Shown in pieces: positions 16,721-26,252 of a DNA stretch of 64,000 bases (its first letter is position 1; every line of letters begins with the position of its first letter). The position numbers and the translations under genes were made by a program. Below the pieces are notes generated by a model. The model was not told where the DNA came from, ran no database searches, and worked only from the letters and a program-made list of their open reading frames with translations. The stretch comes from Candidatus Saganbacteria bacterium. GTDB lineage: Bacteria > Margulisbacteria > WOR-1 > XYC2-FULL-46-14 > WPAF01. The stretch lies in assembly GCA_016223205.1 (NCBI GenBank), contig JACRPM010000007.1:1-64000 (forward strand), given 5' to 3'.

Positions 16721-19389
16721 AGTGGATTTCAATCTTAACGGTTATTTTTTTATTAATATTGATCTTACCAACCTTCGGGCAAGAGGGCCTTCCGCAGCCG
16801 GTTTGGGGAGCGGAAGGCAAGCTTATCAATGACGCGCCCGGCAACACTCTTCAGCAAAATCCCCGGATGGCACAGTTATCGACCGGAGATTCCATTATGG
16901 TCTTCGAGGATTCACGCAACGGGAATACCGACATTTACGCCCAGAAAGTGGATCGAGAAGGTAAATTGCTCTGGGGCAAACTTTCCCAGCCGGTTTGCAC
17001 CGCCGCTTTCGACCAACTCTCCCCCCGGGTCATAGCCGACCGGGAGGGAGGGGCGATCATTGTCTGGCAGGATGACCGCCACGGCAATTTCGACATCTTT
17101 GCGCAAAGATTGGATGCGGCGGGCGTTCCCGCCTGGCCGATCGATGGGGTGCCTATTTGTTCCCTGTCAAACGGCCAGATCTTTCCGCAAATGGTCGAGG
17201 ATGGACGAGGGGGAGCAATCATATTGTGGCAGGATTATCGCTCGGGGGCGGAAGACCTGTATGCCCAGCGGATCGATCGGGAGGGCCGGATCTTATGGCC
17301 GGTCGATGGTGTGCCGGTGTGCACCGCGCCCGGCAGCCAATGGCAGGCGCGTTTGATAAGCGACGCCGCAGGAGGCGCGATCGCGGCCTGGACCGACCGC
17401 AGGAATGGCAACGCGGACCTGTATGCCCAGCGTCTAGATCCCTTTGGCCGGGCAATATGGAAAGCCGAAGGCGTGGCGGTGGCGGCGGATGAATCCGATC
17501 AGGAACAAGCCGCCCTGGCTTCGGACGGGTTTCAGGGCGCGCTGATAGCCTGGAAAAATCCCGACAGCCTTAATCTGCAAAGGGTCGGATCGGATGGAAA
17601 CCTCATTTTCTCCGCTCCAGGTATTATGATCGCAAAGAATGCCGCCGGAGCGTCTTCTCCGCAGATCGCGGGGGATGGGGCAGGCGGGGCGCTTTTGGCC
17701 TGGAGCGATCCCAAAGCCGGCGACCCGGATCTGTATGTCCAATACCTGAACCCGGCCGGCCAGGTGCAATGGGGAGAGGAAGGACGGATACTTTTAACTT
17801 TAAGGGGAGCGCAAACCAATCCCCAAATTGCCGGCTCGGGGCCCTGGGCGATAGTTTGGGAGGATGCCAGGGACAAGAATTCATTGGGAAAACAGCTCTA
17901 CGCCCAACGCATTGGTAAGGACGGTTATTATTATTGGGCGGTGACCGGGATCCTGGTTTCGGATAAGGGCGTCGATCCCCGGGAAGCCGAGCTGTTAATG
18001 GACCAGAGCGGCGAGACCTTGATCTGTTATCAAGACCGCAAGCGGGGAAATTTTGATATTTTTGCCCAGAAGCTCGCGAGTGATGCTCGATTGGTCTGGG
18101 GCAAATGGGGGATCGTGGTGTCGGCGGTCGCAGGTTCGGTGGCCCAGCAAGAAGTTCGGGCGATAGGGGATGGAAAGGGGGGGTATCTTTTTGCTTTTGA
18201 GGATTTTCGCAACGGATTTTCCAATATCTACCTGCAAAGGATAAATGCACAGGGGAAATTGATGTGGGACCGCTTGGGGGTGCCGGCCGCCTCCGGCGCA
18301 TTTAATCAACGCAACCCGCGCCTCTCTATCGACGGGGAGGGCGGAGCGATCGTGGTGTTCGAGGATTTTCGCGATCCGGCGGGCGGTAAGATCTACGCCC
18401 AAAGGATCGATTTTGCCGGACAAACGGTCTGGGAAAACGGCGGAATAATGCTCACCCCCGGCAGCCGCGCCTCACAGCAAAGCCAGCCGCAAATCGTACC
18501 GGACGGTAAAAATGGTGCGGTGGTGGTATTTTTAGACCTGCGCAACCCCATCAACTATACGGATATCTATGGCCAGCGGCTTGATAAATTGGGCAAATTG
18601 CTCTGGTCCAGGGCCGGCAATAAGGTGAACGCCGGGAACGGCAATCAGGACGAAGTTAAATTGGCGGAAAATCTGGAAGTGGTCTGGACCGATTACCGCA
18701 ACGGGGACCGGAACTCCGACATCTACGCCCAAAAGCTCGACCTATCTGGCGCGTTACTCTGGACGGAAGACGGAGTGCCGGTCTGCGAGGCCCCCGATTC
18801 CCAAAGATCTCCCTGCATTAAAAGCCGTCATGGAGGAGGGACGATCGTGGTCTGGACAGACCGGGGCGGGGGAAGTTTCGACATTTACGCCCAACGCTTG
18901 GATGATCTCGGCCGGCCGCAGTGGATAAAAGACGGTCTGCCTGTCGAGCAATCCGCCCGCACCCAGCAGAACCCGCGCCTGGGGCTCAATCCGGCCGATC
19001 GGGCGGTTATTGTCTGGGAAGACTTTCGATTCGGCAACTGGGACATATTCGCCCAACAAGTGGATGAAAACGGACACTTAACCTGGGGTGAAGCCGGGAC
19101 GACAGTCAGTGAGGCCGAAAATACCCAATATGCCCCGGCCCTGCTGCAGCTTAAGCAAAATTCCATTATAGCTTGGGAAGATTATCGAAACGGTCAAAAA
19201 TACAGCATTTACCTGCAAATCCTGGGGCCGAGCGGGGAGAAGACCAATGAAGGACTGCTGGTTTGGGCCAGCCGTTTCGGGGCGCGCAAGCCGCAGCTGG
19301 CTTCGGCAAAAGGGAATGAATTCCTGGCAACCTGGGAAGACAACCGCGGAGGCGGTTCCGGCATCTTCGCCCAAAAATTTACTTTTTAG
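16717..19389 (+). CDS. Secreted protein of about 15 tandem beta-propeller-like repeats
   Basis: 890 residues with a signal peptide ([21 protein letters not shown]). The whole mature chain is built of about 15 units of roughly 55 residues around a core such as [18 protein letters not shown] and [12 protein letters not shown]: each has (D/N)(I/L)(Y/F)AQ(R/K)(L/I)D followed by GxxxW, a short DGVPVC-type segment, and a GGAIIVWxDxRxG strand. This resembles WD40/YVTN-like propeller blades, and fifteen blades could form two rings. A surface or periplasmic binding protein is likely; no catalytic motif is seen. It overlaps smc by ATGA, so it is co-translated with a chromosome protein although it must be exported. 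The last 11 nt overlap metK tail to tail. Confidence 0.8.
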   Translation: MKWISILTVIFLLILILPTFGQEGLPQPVWGAEGKLINDAPGNTLQQNPRMAQLSTGDSIMVFEDSRNGNTDIYAQKVDREGKLLWGKLSQPVCTAAFDQLSPRVIADREGGAIIVWQDDRHGNFDIFAQRLDAAGVPAWPIDGVPICSLSNGQIFPQMVEDGRGGAIILWQDYRSGAEDLYAQRIDREGRILWPVDGVPVCTAPGSQWQARLISDAAGGAIAAWTDRRNGNADLYAQRLDPFGRAIWKAEGVAVAADESDQEQAALASDGFQGALIAWKNPDSLNLQRVGSDGNLIFSAPGIMIAKNAAGASSPQIAGDGAGGALLAWSDPKAGDPDLYVQYLNPAGQVQWGEEGRILLTLRGAQTNPQIAGSGPWAIVWEDARDKNSLGKQLYAQRIGKDGYYYWAVTGILVSDKGVDPREAELLMDQSGETLICYQDRKRGNFDIFAQKLASDARLVWGKWGIVVSAVAGSVAQQEVRAIGDGKGGYLFAFEDFRNGFSNIYLQRINAQGKLMWDRLGVPAASGAFNQRNPRLSIDGEGGAIVVFEDFRDPAGGKIYAQRIDFAGQTVWENGGIMLTPGSRASQQSQPQIVPDGKNGAVVVFLDLRNPINYTDIYGQRLDKLGKLLWSRAGNKVNAGNGNQDEVKLAENLEVVWTDYRNGDRNSDIYAQKLDLSGALLWTEDGVPVCEAPDSQRSPCIKSRHGGGTIVVWTDRGGGSFDIYAQRLDDLGRPQWIKDGLPVEQSARTQQNPRLGLNPADRAVIVWEDFRFGNWDIFAQQVDENGHLTWGEAGTTVSEAENTQYAPALLQLKQNSIIAWEDYRNGQKYSIYLQILGPSGEKTNEGLLVWASRFGARKPQLASAKGNEFLATWEDNRGGGSGIFAQKFTF

Positions 19390-20578
19390 CCACTGCTTTT
19401 TTCAGCGCTTCCGCTTTATCGGTTTTTTCCCAAGGCAAGTTGAGTTCCGGCCGGCCGAAATGCCCATAAGCCGCCACCTGCTTATAGAGCGGCCGTCGTA
19501 AACCCAAGTTCTTGATGATCAGGCCGGGGCGGAGATCAAAATGGCTAAGGATCAAATCCTCGATAGCATGATCTTCCAACTTGCCGGTCCCGAAAGTATC
19601 CACCATTACCGAAAGCGGCTGCGCCACGCCGATCGCGTAAGCGATCTGCACTTCGCACTTTTTGGCCAGGCCGGCGGCCACTACATTCTTGGCCACCCAG
19701 CGCGCGGCATAAGTGCCGGAGCGGTCCACCTTGGTGGGATCTTTTCCCGAAAAAGCGCCGCCGCCGTGGCGGGAATAGCCGCCGTAAGTATCCACGATGA
19801 TCTTGCGGCCGGTGACCCCGGTATCACCCTGGGGGCCGCCGATCACGAACCGGCCGGTGGGATTAACGAAATATTTTATCTTATCGTCAACCAACTCTTC
19901 GGGTAGGATCGGCAGGACCACCCTTTCGATGATCTCGTCCTTCATTTGCTTGAGATCCACATCGGGGGAATGTTGGGCGGCGATCAGCACGGTATGGATG
20001 CGTTTGGGTTTATCGTCCTCGTATTCCACCGTGACCTGTGATTTGCCGTCCGGCCTAAGATAGGATAATTCTCCGGTCTTCCGCACCTCGGCCAGTTTTT
20101 TTACCAGGCGATGGGCCAGGGTGATGGGCAAGGGCATAAGCTCCGGGGTCTCGTCGCAGGCGTAACCGAACATCAATCCCTGGTCCCCGGCTCCTAATCC
20201 CTCCAGGTCTTCTTTGACGACTTCTCCTCCCCGGATCTCCAATGCCTTGTCCACCCCGCGGGCGATATCCTTACTCTGCTCCTTGAGGGACACCAGAACC
20301 CCCACGGTCTCATAATCAAAACCGTATTTGGCGCGGGTATAGCCGATCTCCTTGATGACCTCGCGGCAAATGATGGGGATCTCAACGTAGCAGCCGGTGG
20401 TGACCTCCCCGGCCACCATGCAGATACCGTTGGTGACCAAGGTTTCAACGGCTACGCGGCCGACGGGATCTTTACTGATAATGGCATCCAGGATGGCATC
20501 GGAAACCTGGTCGCAGATCTTATCGGGGTGACCCTCGGTGACGGACTCGGAAGTGAACAAATGCACATTCTTTTTCAT
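19379..20578 (-). CDS. metK: S-adenosylmethionine synthetase
   Basis: 399 residues, the usual length. It makes S-adenosylmethionine from methionine and ATP in the cytoplasm. Signature blocks: [33 protein letters not shown] (the ATP-loop region) and [20 protein letters not shown]. Unlike many genes here it has a real leader: transcription from TTGACC-17-TATAAT (20657-20629) gives about 44 nt of 5' UTR containing GGGAGG just before the ATG. No SAM riboswitch would fit in that leader. It is divergent from the M15-type gene, with overlapping promoters. Confidence 0.97.
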   Translation of the reverse strand: MKKNVHLFTSESVTEGHPDKICDQVSDAILDAIISKDPVGRVAVETLVTNGICMVAGEVTTGCYVEIPIICREVIKEIGYTRAKYGFDYETVGVLVSLKEQSKDIARGVDKALEIRGGEVVKEDLEGLGAGDQGLMFGYACDETPELMPLPITLAHRLVKKLAEVRKTGELSYLRPDGKSQVTVEYEDDKPKRIHTVLIAAQHSPDVDLKQMKDEIIERVVLPILPEELVDDKIKYFVNPTGRFVIGGPQGDTGVTGRKIIVDTYGGYSRHGGGAFSGKDPTKVDRSGTYAARWVAKNVVAAGLAKKCEVQIAYAIGVAQPLSVMVDTFGTGKLEDHAIEDLILSHFDLRPGLIIKNLGLRRPLYKQVAAYGHFGRPELNLPWEKTDKAEALKKAVAKK

Positions 20579-20628
20579 TTTTTTCCTCCCTCATAACGAG
20601 CGGACCGGTTATTAATGAAACTGATTGA

Positions 20629-20657
20629 ATTATATTCCGGAAAGGTTGTTTGGTCAA
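20629..20657 (-). promoter_or_regulatory. Promoter of metK
   Basis: Minus strand: -35 TTGACC at 20657-20652, 17 nt spacer, -10 TATAAT at 20634-20629. One of the best sigma-70-type promoters in the window. Leader of about 44 nt with a GGGAGG ribosome binding site near 20591-20586. Confidence 0.7.
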
Positions 20658-20674
20658 GCAAAGGGAGGTATAAT
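20646..20674 (+). promoter_or_regulatory. Promoter of the M15-type peptidase/xerC-tamB operon
   Basis: -35 TTGTTT at 20646-20651, 17 nt spacer, -10 TATAAT at 20669-20674, then 6 nt to the ATG at 20681: a leaderless start. The -35 is interleaved with the -35 of the divergent metK promoter. Confidence 0.65.
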
Positions 20675-20680
20675 GAATGC

Positions 20681-21112
20681 ATGGGAGACCTCTCGGACCA
20701 CTTCAACCAGAAAGATTTCGTTTGTAAATGCAATGAATGCCGGGGCGGGGAATATAAGATCCACCTGGGATTGGTGGGGGCCCTCGAGATGATCGCCGAG
20801 CATTTCCAAAAACCGGTCAAGGTGTTGATGGGCTTTTGGTGCGAGGCCCATAACGAAAAGCTCAAAAAAGAAAGATTGAGCTATCACGTCAAAGGCAAGG
20901 CGGCCCACATTACGATCGAGGGGGTGCCCCTGGCCGAGATCTTTAAGTTCGCCGAGACCGTACCCGAACTGCAGGGCTTAGGATTTTATCCCCAGGGGAA
21001 TTTTATCCACGTGGATACCCGCCCCGCCGAAAAAAAGGACGCCTGGGTGGTGGAGGGCGAAAGGTATTCCCCGCTTTCCGCCGAAAAGCGGAAGCAGTAT
21101 GGGCTGGCTTAA
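20681..21112 (+). CDS. Peptidase M15-type (YcbK/DUF882-like) protein
   Basis: 143 residues starting MGDLSDHFNQKDFVCKC, the SxHF...EF opening of the peptidase M15A C-terminal family that cleaves or binds peptidoglycan peptides. Zinc-site motifs: SYHVKGKAAHI and FIHVDTRP. The family consensus is SxHxxGxAxD, so the second ligand is His (H) instead of Asp here; zinc binding is still possible. No signal peptide is present, so it is either cytoplasmic or exported by an unusual route. The ATG at 20681 lies 6 nt after TATAAT, which rules out the longer frame starting at 20615. Its last 14 nt overlap the xerC-tamB gene. Confidence 0.75.
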   Translation: MGDLSDHFNQKDFVCKCNECRGGEYKIHLGLVGALEMIAEHFQKPVKVLMGFWCEAHNEKLKKERLSYHVKGKAAHITIEGVPLAEIFKFAETVPELQGLGFYPQGNFIHVDTRPAEKKDAWVVEGERYSPLSAEKRKQYGLA

Positions 21113-24100
21113 AGAGCAAGCCCTGATCGATGCCTACCTTTCTTCCTTAAAATCCGAACGCAACTTCTCTCCTTACACGCTCATTAACTATCGGCTGGAC
21201 CTAGAGCAGTTGGCTAAATTCTTGGCGGAAAAAAAGCTATTGTTAGCCCGTATCGACCGGTCCGGCGCGCGCGAGTTCCTATATTACCTGGAGGGGAAAA
21301 AGTACTCCCGGAGGTCCCTGGCGCGCAAGATCTCGGCGGTGCGATCTTTTTTCCGCTGGCTGGCGAGAGAAAAAAAATTAAATGCCAATCCTTTTGAGCT
21401 GATCTCGACCCCAAAGATAGATAAGCGCCTACCCAATTTCCTTTATGAGGAAGAAATGCTTAAGATGCTCAAGGTCCCGGCGCCGGGCGGACGGGACTCT
21501 GCACTGCTGGAACTTCTCTACGGCGCCGGCATCCGGGTCTCCGAAGCCGTCAAACTTAATCACTCCGATCTTGATTTAAGCGAAGGGGAAGTACGTATCT
21601 TGGGTAAGGGCAGCAAAGAACGCATCGCCCTGATCGGTTCGCATGCTATAAGCGCCCTTAGAAAATATCTTTCTGCTCGCCGCCGGGGCGATTCGCGCGC
21701 GGTGTTCCAAAATCGGCGGGGGGGGAGATTAACGGAGAGGAGCGTGGAGCGTCTGATAAGGTTCTACGCCCGCAAGGCCGGCCTGGACAAGACCGTAACC
21801 CCGCATACCCTGCGCCATACCTTTGCCACCCACTTGCTTGGCAAAGGGGCGGATCTGCGGACCGTGCAGGAACTTTTGGGGCACAGTTCGCTCTCCACCA
21901 CCCAGGTCTATACCCATATCACCAAAGAGCGCTTAAAGTCCGTTTACGACCTGGCCCATCCGCGCGCCAAAAAAATACTGATATTCTTTCTTCTTCTGGG
22001 TTCATTGGTCTCTTCCGCTTTTTCTTTCCCAAATCCCGCCGCGCCGCTTTACGATAACGTCAAAGCCCAGGCGGCGGCCTCCTTCAGCGAACTGTTTTCC
22101 GGTCCGGTCAGCATTAAATCCGCCGGCGGCCGGATCGTCGGCCGGATACTCTTAAACGAGGTTGAGATCGGGGATGACCTCCACGCCCAGCAGATCGTGA
22201 TCAACTATAACGTGATCAAGTACCTGGCAAATCGCGGCGACATCGTTCCCAGCATTTCCTCGATCAGGATCAAAGGCGGCGAAATCAAAGTAACCCGGAA
22301 CCGCAAAGGGGAGATCTCGGCCATCCGCATCCTTAAGCCGCCCAAGCCCGGCGGAGGGGGAGTGCCGTTCAAAGCCAAATTGATATTGGAGAACTGCCGG
22401 CTGGACTATGTGGATGAAGCGGGTTTGCCTTATCGCACGCCGGCCAAGCCCTTTCGATCGCGGATCGAACGGCTAAAAGGAACGGTAGATCTTTCGCGGG
22501 CGCCGCAGATAGGGATCAATGTGGAAGGGAGGGAGAAGGAAGGAGGAGAAGGGATCTATGTTAAAGGGTCCGCGAACCTGGAAAAAGGATCGTATGATAT
22601 CACGCTCCTGGCCAAGAAATTACCGCTAAAATCATGGGGAAACTACTTGGTCCCGTATTATGACTTCCAATCGGGATCGGCGGAACTTTCTTTGATCCTG
22701 AACCCGAAAGAATTGCGCGTGACCGCGAGCGGGATCGCGGAGGATAAACCTTTTGCGGCCGACGGCCGCATCCTTATGGGGGCCCGCATGGTGCTGGCCG
22801 GCTCGGTCAGGATGAGAGCGTTTGAGGGCGCGATCACCACCAACGGGGAGCTCGTCTTTGGCCGGGGGATCCCTACCTTTTCTGCACAGGCCAAGTTTGA
22901 CCGGATCGATCTGGCTAAAGCAGCGGGCGGGGTGGGAGTGGAAGGGAAGGCCACGGGAACCGCAGACCTGGCCGGGAATTTCAATGAATTTTCGGGCCGA
23001 CTCCGGACCCAACTGGCGGGCGCCCGGATATTAGGCCAAATAGTCGATGAAGCGAGCGGGTCATTTGAATATAGGGATGGAGAGATCGAATTAAAAGACC
23101 TGAAGCTGGCCTCCCAACAGGCAGAATTTTTGGCCTCCGGAAAATTGGATCGTGCCCGCCGGGCGCAGCTTTTTGCCCGGGCGCGGGGGATCAAACTCGA
23201 AGGTCGCAGTCCCCTGGGGGAACTTTCCTGCCGGATCAGATCGTTTACCGGGGACCTGGCCTTTACTCCGGATGAAAAATTCTTTGCTTCACCGCTTAAG
23301 TTGCTCACCGCCCATGGGACGGCGGAGATCGGGGAAACGATCCTTGGCGAACAGTCCCTGGATGAGGGGATCGGGGCGATCACGCTCGAGCGGGGACAGA
23401 TAAAGTTCATCGACACTTACGTCCATAAGAATGAATCGCGGCTTTACCTTTTGGGCGAGACCGGGATCGAGGAGACCAATCTGCGCTGGTATGGGAAAGA
23501 TCTGGATCTTAGGGACCTGAAGGGGCTAAATTATCTTCTGCCGGACGCCGTGAAAAACCCCACCGGCCGGGTGAACTTGGACTTGCAGATCTTCGGCCGG
23601 GGTGGAGAAATAATGGATTGGGGAGCTCGAGGCAGATTGGATTTTGCCCAGTCGACTTGGGGAGGGATCCCCGTCCAGCAGATCTCCGCCGAGGCCCTCT
23701 GGCAGGACCGCCGCATCGTCTCTGCCCAGGGAGGGATCATTTTCAACAACCAGACCGTCCCGCCTTTGACGGGACAGGGAGCGCTCAACTTTTCGGCGGC
23801 CGGAACGTTGGACGATCCCCTGCTCAAGGTTGACTTTTACATTGACCAGCCCCGGTATGGCGGCCTGCGGTTCGAGCGGGCGGAGGGAACGGTGGAATTG
23901 ATCAACCGGCGTTTGCGCTTCCTCAAACCCCTGCGGATGTCCGATAAGGATAATCAATATGAATTTTTGGGCACCGTGGACTTTGGGCCTTCCCAGAAAC
24001 TGGACTTGGTGCTCAAGGTGGAGCGGGCCTCGGTCGCGTATGCGGCGGAGCTGGCGACGAACTTGATCTCTTTCGGGACCCGTTGGTTCAGCCCTCCCCC

Positions 24101-26240
24101 CCAGGGGTATATACGGATCAAATCCACTAAGATCGACCTGCCGCGCTTGGCCGGTTCAGACAAGTTCTTTGCCGAATTCGGCCGGATCTCCGCGGAGGTG
24201 CAGGCGCTTCGCCGGAAAGAGCTGCCGCCGGCCATAGAGAAGATGAGCGGGAAATTAAAAGCCGGGCTTAATATCTTTGGCACCCTGCAAGCTCCCCAGG
24301 TTTCCGGTCAGCTTACGGTACGGGAAGGCGCTTACGGGCGCTATAAGTTCGATTCACTGGAACTCTCCTGTGAGGCGGACACTAAAGAGATCGAGGTCAA
24401 ACGATTAGAGATAAAAAAGCAGGACGGCCGGCTGGTGGGGGCGGGGGAGATCGGTTTTAATAAAGGCGAGATGGATTTTCGCGCGGTGGCTCGCGGACTC
24501 CCCATTGACTTTTTCCGGATCTGGCTGAATAAGGATTTTTCGGGCACTTTTGACGGGGACCTGCGTTTGGCCGGCACCACCCTTTCTCCCCGCGGCTGGC
24601 TGACCTTAAAGACCGGACGGGTAAAATTGGCGGGCGTGGACTTCGAAAAAGTTTCCGGCAATTTTACACTGGTCAAGGATTTGCTTTATATCAAGGATCT
24701 GGGCCTGGGCAGCGGCTCGCACCTCAATGGATTTCTCAAGGCCAACGGCCAGGCCAATCTCACGGCTTCGCTCGAGGGCGGGGCTTTGGGGCTGGTGAAT
24801 CTTTTTACCGATGAGGTCCGCTGGGAGAGCGGCCAGGCCCAGGGAAATCTATCTTATGTTTCCGACGGCCAAAAGACCCGGCTCCAAGGAGGATTGCTGG
24901 TCAAGAACGCGGTCTTCTATGTTAAGGCGCTGGATTCGTACTTTAGAGAAGGCGGATTGAATCTGCGGACCAGCGGCAACGTGGTTTGGATCGACGAGGC
25001 CTCCGGATATTGGCAGGGCTCCCGCACCAAAAATCGGCAAAACCAAATTTCTCTGGCGGGGGTGCTGGACCTCAACCGGCAAACCGCCAATTTTATCCTG
25101 GCGGATGCCCCCTACACCGTGGTCCTGCCGGGGATCTATTCGGGAAATCTGGAGCTCAAGGATTTTTCCCTATCTGGCCCGCTCGATAACTTAAAGCTAA
25201 AAGGTAAAGTCGACTTTTCCGAAGGAGTGATCTTTTTACCGGAAAAACTCCCATCCGGCGGCTCGGAGCAGGCAGGGCGGCCGCTGGACCTGGATATCCT
25301 GGTTAACCTTAACCGGAATGTTTATCTCACCGCCGGCAATGTGGCCACACTGGATTTTTCTAATATTCTAATGAACCTGGAGATGAGCGGAACCGATATC
25401 GCGCTCTCCGGCACCTTAAACGAGCCCCGGCTTTTAGGCAAGCTTTTCTTTAAGCGGGGCAACGTCAATATCTTTAGCCGGGACTTTTCACTGCTGACGG
25501 CCGAACGCCAAAAACAATATTATCGGGGCGACCTGGATAAAATATCCGACAACTACGCCCAATTCATCGGCGACGGCGTTATCCCTTATTTAAACCTGAC
25601 GGCGTCCGTCAAGACCGACACCCTGCGTGCGGACGGGACCCGGAAGCCGGTGATAGTGATCTCCCGCCTGCGGGGCGAGCCCTTTTCTATCGAATCGGTC
25701 TTTGAGGCCTATGAATTGGATCCGCAAAGCGGCGAATACGTGCGCGGCGCCTACAATGAGGAATCCATCAAGGTAATGCTGCTGCCGGATTTCGTAAAAT
25801 CACTGACCGGGGTAGAAAAAGGGAGGGCGGCGGATGGGAACGTGGTGGTGGCCGATTACCTTAACAGCCGCCTGCAGACCGTAGTTTTTCGCGGGGTAGA
25901 ACGACAATTGGAAACCGCCCTGGGGCTCGAAAGCTTAATGCTCGATTATAACTTCGGCTCCGATATCCAACGTACCATGGGGTTGAGCGGGAACGGCGCC
26001 CGCTCCAACCTGGGGGTGGGTTTCATTAAAGGGTTCTTTGACAAATTATATATAGATGTGAGATACTCTCAAAGCGTGGACGTGGCGGGTTCTGCCACTG
26101 CGCTGCAGACGGTAAACTATCAGTTGACATACAAGCTGACGCCGATCTGGTCGGTCGCGTATTATCGGGAACCGCTCTCGCTTTACGACCTGCAGAGCGG
26201 GCCCAGCAAGACCTCCCTAAACGGCACGCTGCATTTTTAA
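21099..26240 (+). CDS. XerC tyrosine recombinase fused in frame to a TamB-like translocation protein
   Basis: 1713 residues in one frame. Residues 1-292 are a full XerC/XerD: N-terminal SAM-like domain, then GAGIRVSEAV (catalytic Arg), GKGSKER (Lys), HTLRHTFATHLL (His and Arg), LGHSSLSTTQVYTH (His and Tyr), ending DLAHPRAKK, where XerC normally stops. Immediately after comes ILIFFLLLGSLVSSAFS, a signal-anchor, then about 1400 residues of beta-rich AsmA/TamB-type repeats with the C-terminal DUF490-like end (DYNFGSDIQRT ... TSLNGTLHF). TamB guides lipids or barrel proteins to the outer membrane; bamA follows 12 nt later. Predicted topology: XerC in the cytoplasm, TamB in the periplasm. No in-frame Met occurs in the TamB part before residue 560, so separate ATG initiation is excluded. 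AFS|F could be a signal peptidase site. Confidence 0.85.
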   Translation: MGWLKEQALIDAYLSSLKSERNFSPYTLINYRLDLEQLAKFLAEKKLLLARIDRSGAREFLYYLEGKKYSRRSLARKISAVRSFFRWLAREKKLNANPFELISTPKIDKRLPNFLYEEEMLKMLKVPAPGGRDSALLELLYGAGIRVSEAVKLNHSDLDLSEGEVRILGKGSKERIALIGSHAISALRKYLSARRRGDSRAVFQNRRGGRLTERSVERLIRFYARKAGLDKTVTPHTLRHTFATHLLGKGADLRTVQELLGHSSLSTTQVYTHITKERLKSVYDLAHPRAKKILIFFLLLGSLVSSAFSFPNPAAPLYDNVKAQAAASFSELFSGPVSIKSAGGRIVGRILLNEVEIGDDLHAQQIVINYNVIKYLANRGDIVPSISSIRIKGGEIKVTRNRKGEISAIRILKPPKPGGGGVPFKAKLILENCRLDYVDEAGLPYRTPAKPFRSRIERLKGTVDLSRAPQIGINVEGREKEGGEGIYVKGSANLEKGSYDITLLAKKLPLKSWGNYLVPYYDFQSGSAELSLILNPKELRVTASGIAEDKPFAADGRILMGARMVLAGSVRMRAFEGAITTNGELVFGRGIPTFSAQAKFDRIDLAKAAGGVGVEGKATGTADLAGNFNEFSGRLRTQLAGARILGQIVDEASGSFEYRDGEIELKDLKLASQQAEFLASGKLDRARRAQLFARARGIKLEGRSPLGELSCRIRSFTGDLAFTPDEKFFASPLKLLTAHGTAEIGETILGEQSLDEGIGAITLERGQIKFIDTYVHKNESRLYLLGETGIEETNLRWYGKDLDLRDLKGLNYLLPDAVKNPTGRVNLDLQIFGRGGEIMDWGARGRLDFAQSTWGGIPVQQISAEALWQDRRIVSAQGGIIFNNQTVPPLTGQGALNFSAAGTLDDPLLKVDFYIDQPRYGGLRFERAEGTVELINRRLRFLKPLRMSDKDNQYEFLGTVDFGPSQKLDLVLKVERASVAYAAELATNLISFGTRWFSPPPQGYIRIKSTKIDLPRLAGSDKFFAEFGRISAEVQALRRKELPPAIEKMSGKLKAGLNIFGTLQAPQVSGQLTVREGAYGRYKFDSLELSCEADTKEIEVKRLEIKKQDGRLVGAGEIGFNKGEMDFRAVARGLPIDFFRIWLNKDFSGTFDGDLRLAGTTLSPRGWLTLKTGRVKLAGVDFEKVSGNFTLVKDLLYIKDLGLGSGSHLNGFLKANGQANLTASLEGGALGLVNLFTDEVRWESGQAQGNLSYVSDGQKTRLQGGLLVKNAVFYVKALDSYFREGGLNLRTSGNVVWIDEASGYWQGSRTKNRQNQISLAGVLDLNRQTANFILADAPYTVVLPGIYSGNLELKDFSLSGPLDNLKLKGKVDFSEGVIFLPEKLPSGGSEQAGRPLDLDILVNLNRNVYLTAGNVATLDFSNILMNLEMSGTDIALSGTLNEPRLLGKLFFKRGNVNIFSRDFSLLTAERQKQYYRGDLDKISDNYAQFIGDGVIPYLNLTASVKTDTLRADGTRKPVIVISRLRGEPFSIESVFEAYELDPQSGEYVRGAYNEESIKVMLLPDFVKSLTGVEKGRAADGNVVVADYLNSRLQTVVFRGVERQLETALGLESLMLDYNFGSDIQRTMGLSGNGARSNLGVGFIKGFFDKLYIDVRYSQSVDVAGSATALQTVNYQLTYKLTPIWSVAYYREPLSLYDLQSGPSKTSLNGTLHF
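21969..21981 (+). other. A7 tract with immediate out-of-frame TGA at the XerC/TamB junction
   Basis: Seven A residues (21969-21975) follow the GCC codon of HPRA. In the present frame the reading continues AAA AAA ATA CTG ATA into TamB. Loss of one A, in DNA or by slippage, gives AAA AAA TAC TGA and stops XerC at residue 293. Such homopolymers favour transcriptional slippage, so both XerC alone and the fusion could be made; a one-base assembly error is the plain alternative. Confidence 0.6.
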
Positions 26241-26252
26241 ACGGGGGAATAA

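Noticed and set aside
17624-18301. 225-residue proline/arginine-rich frame antisense to the repeat protein
   Set aside because: Low-complexity shadow of the GGxxIVW repeats.
20579-20628. SAM riboswitch in the metK leader
   Set aside because: The leader is about 44 nt, too short for known SAM riboswitch classes.
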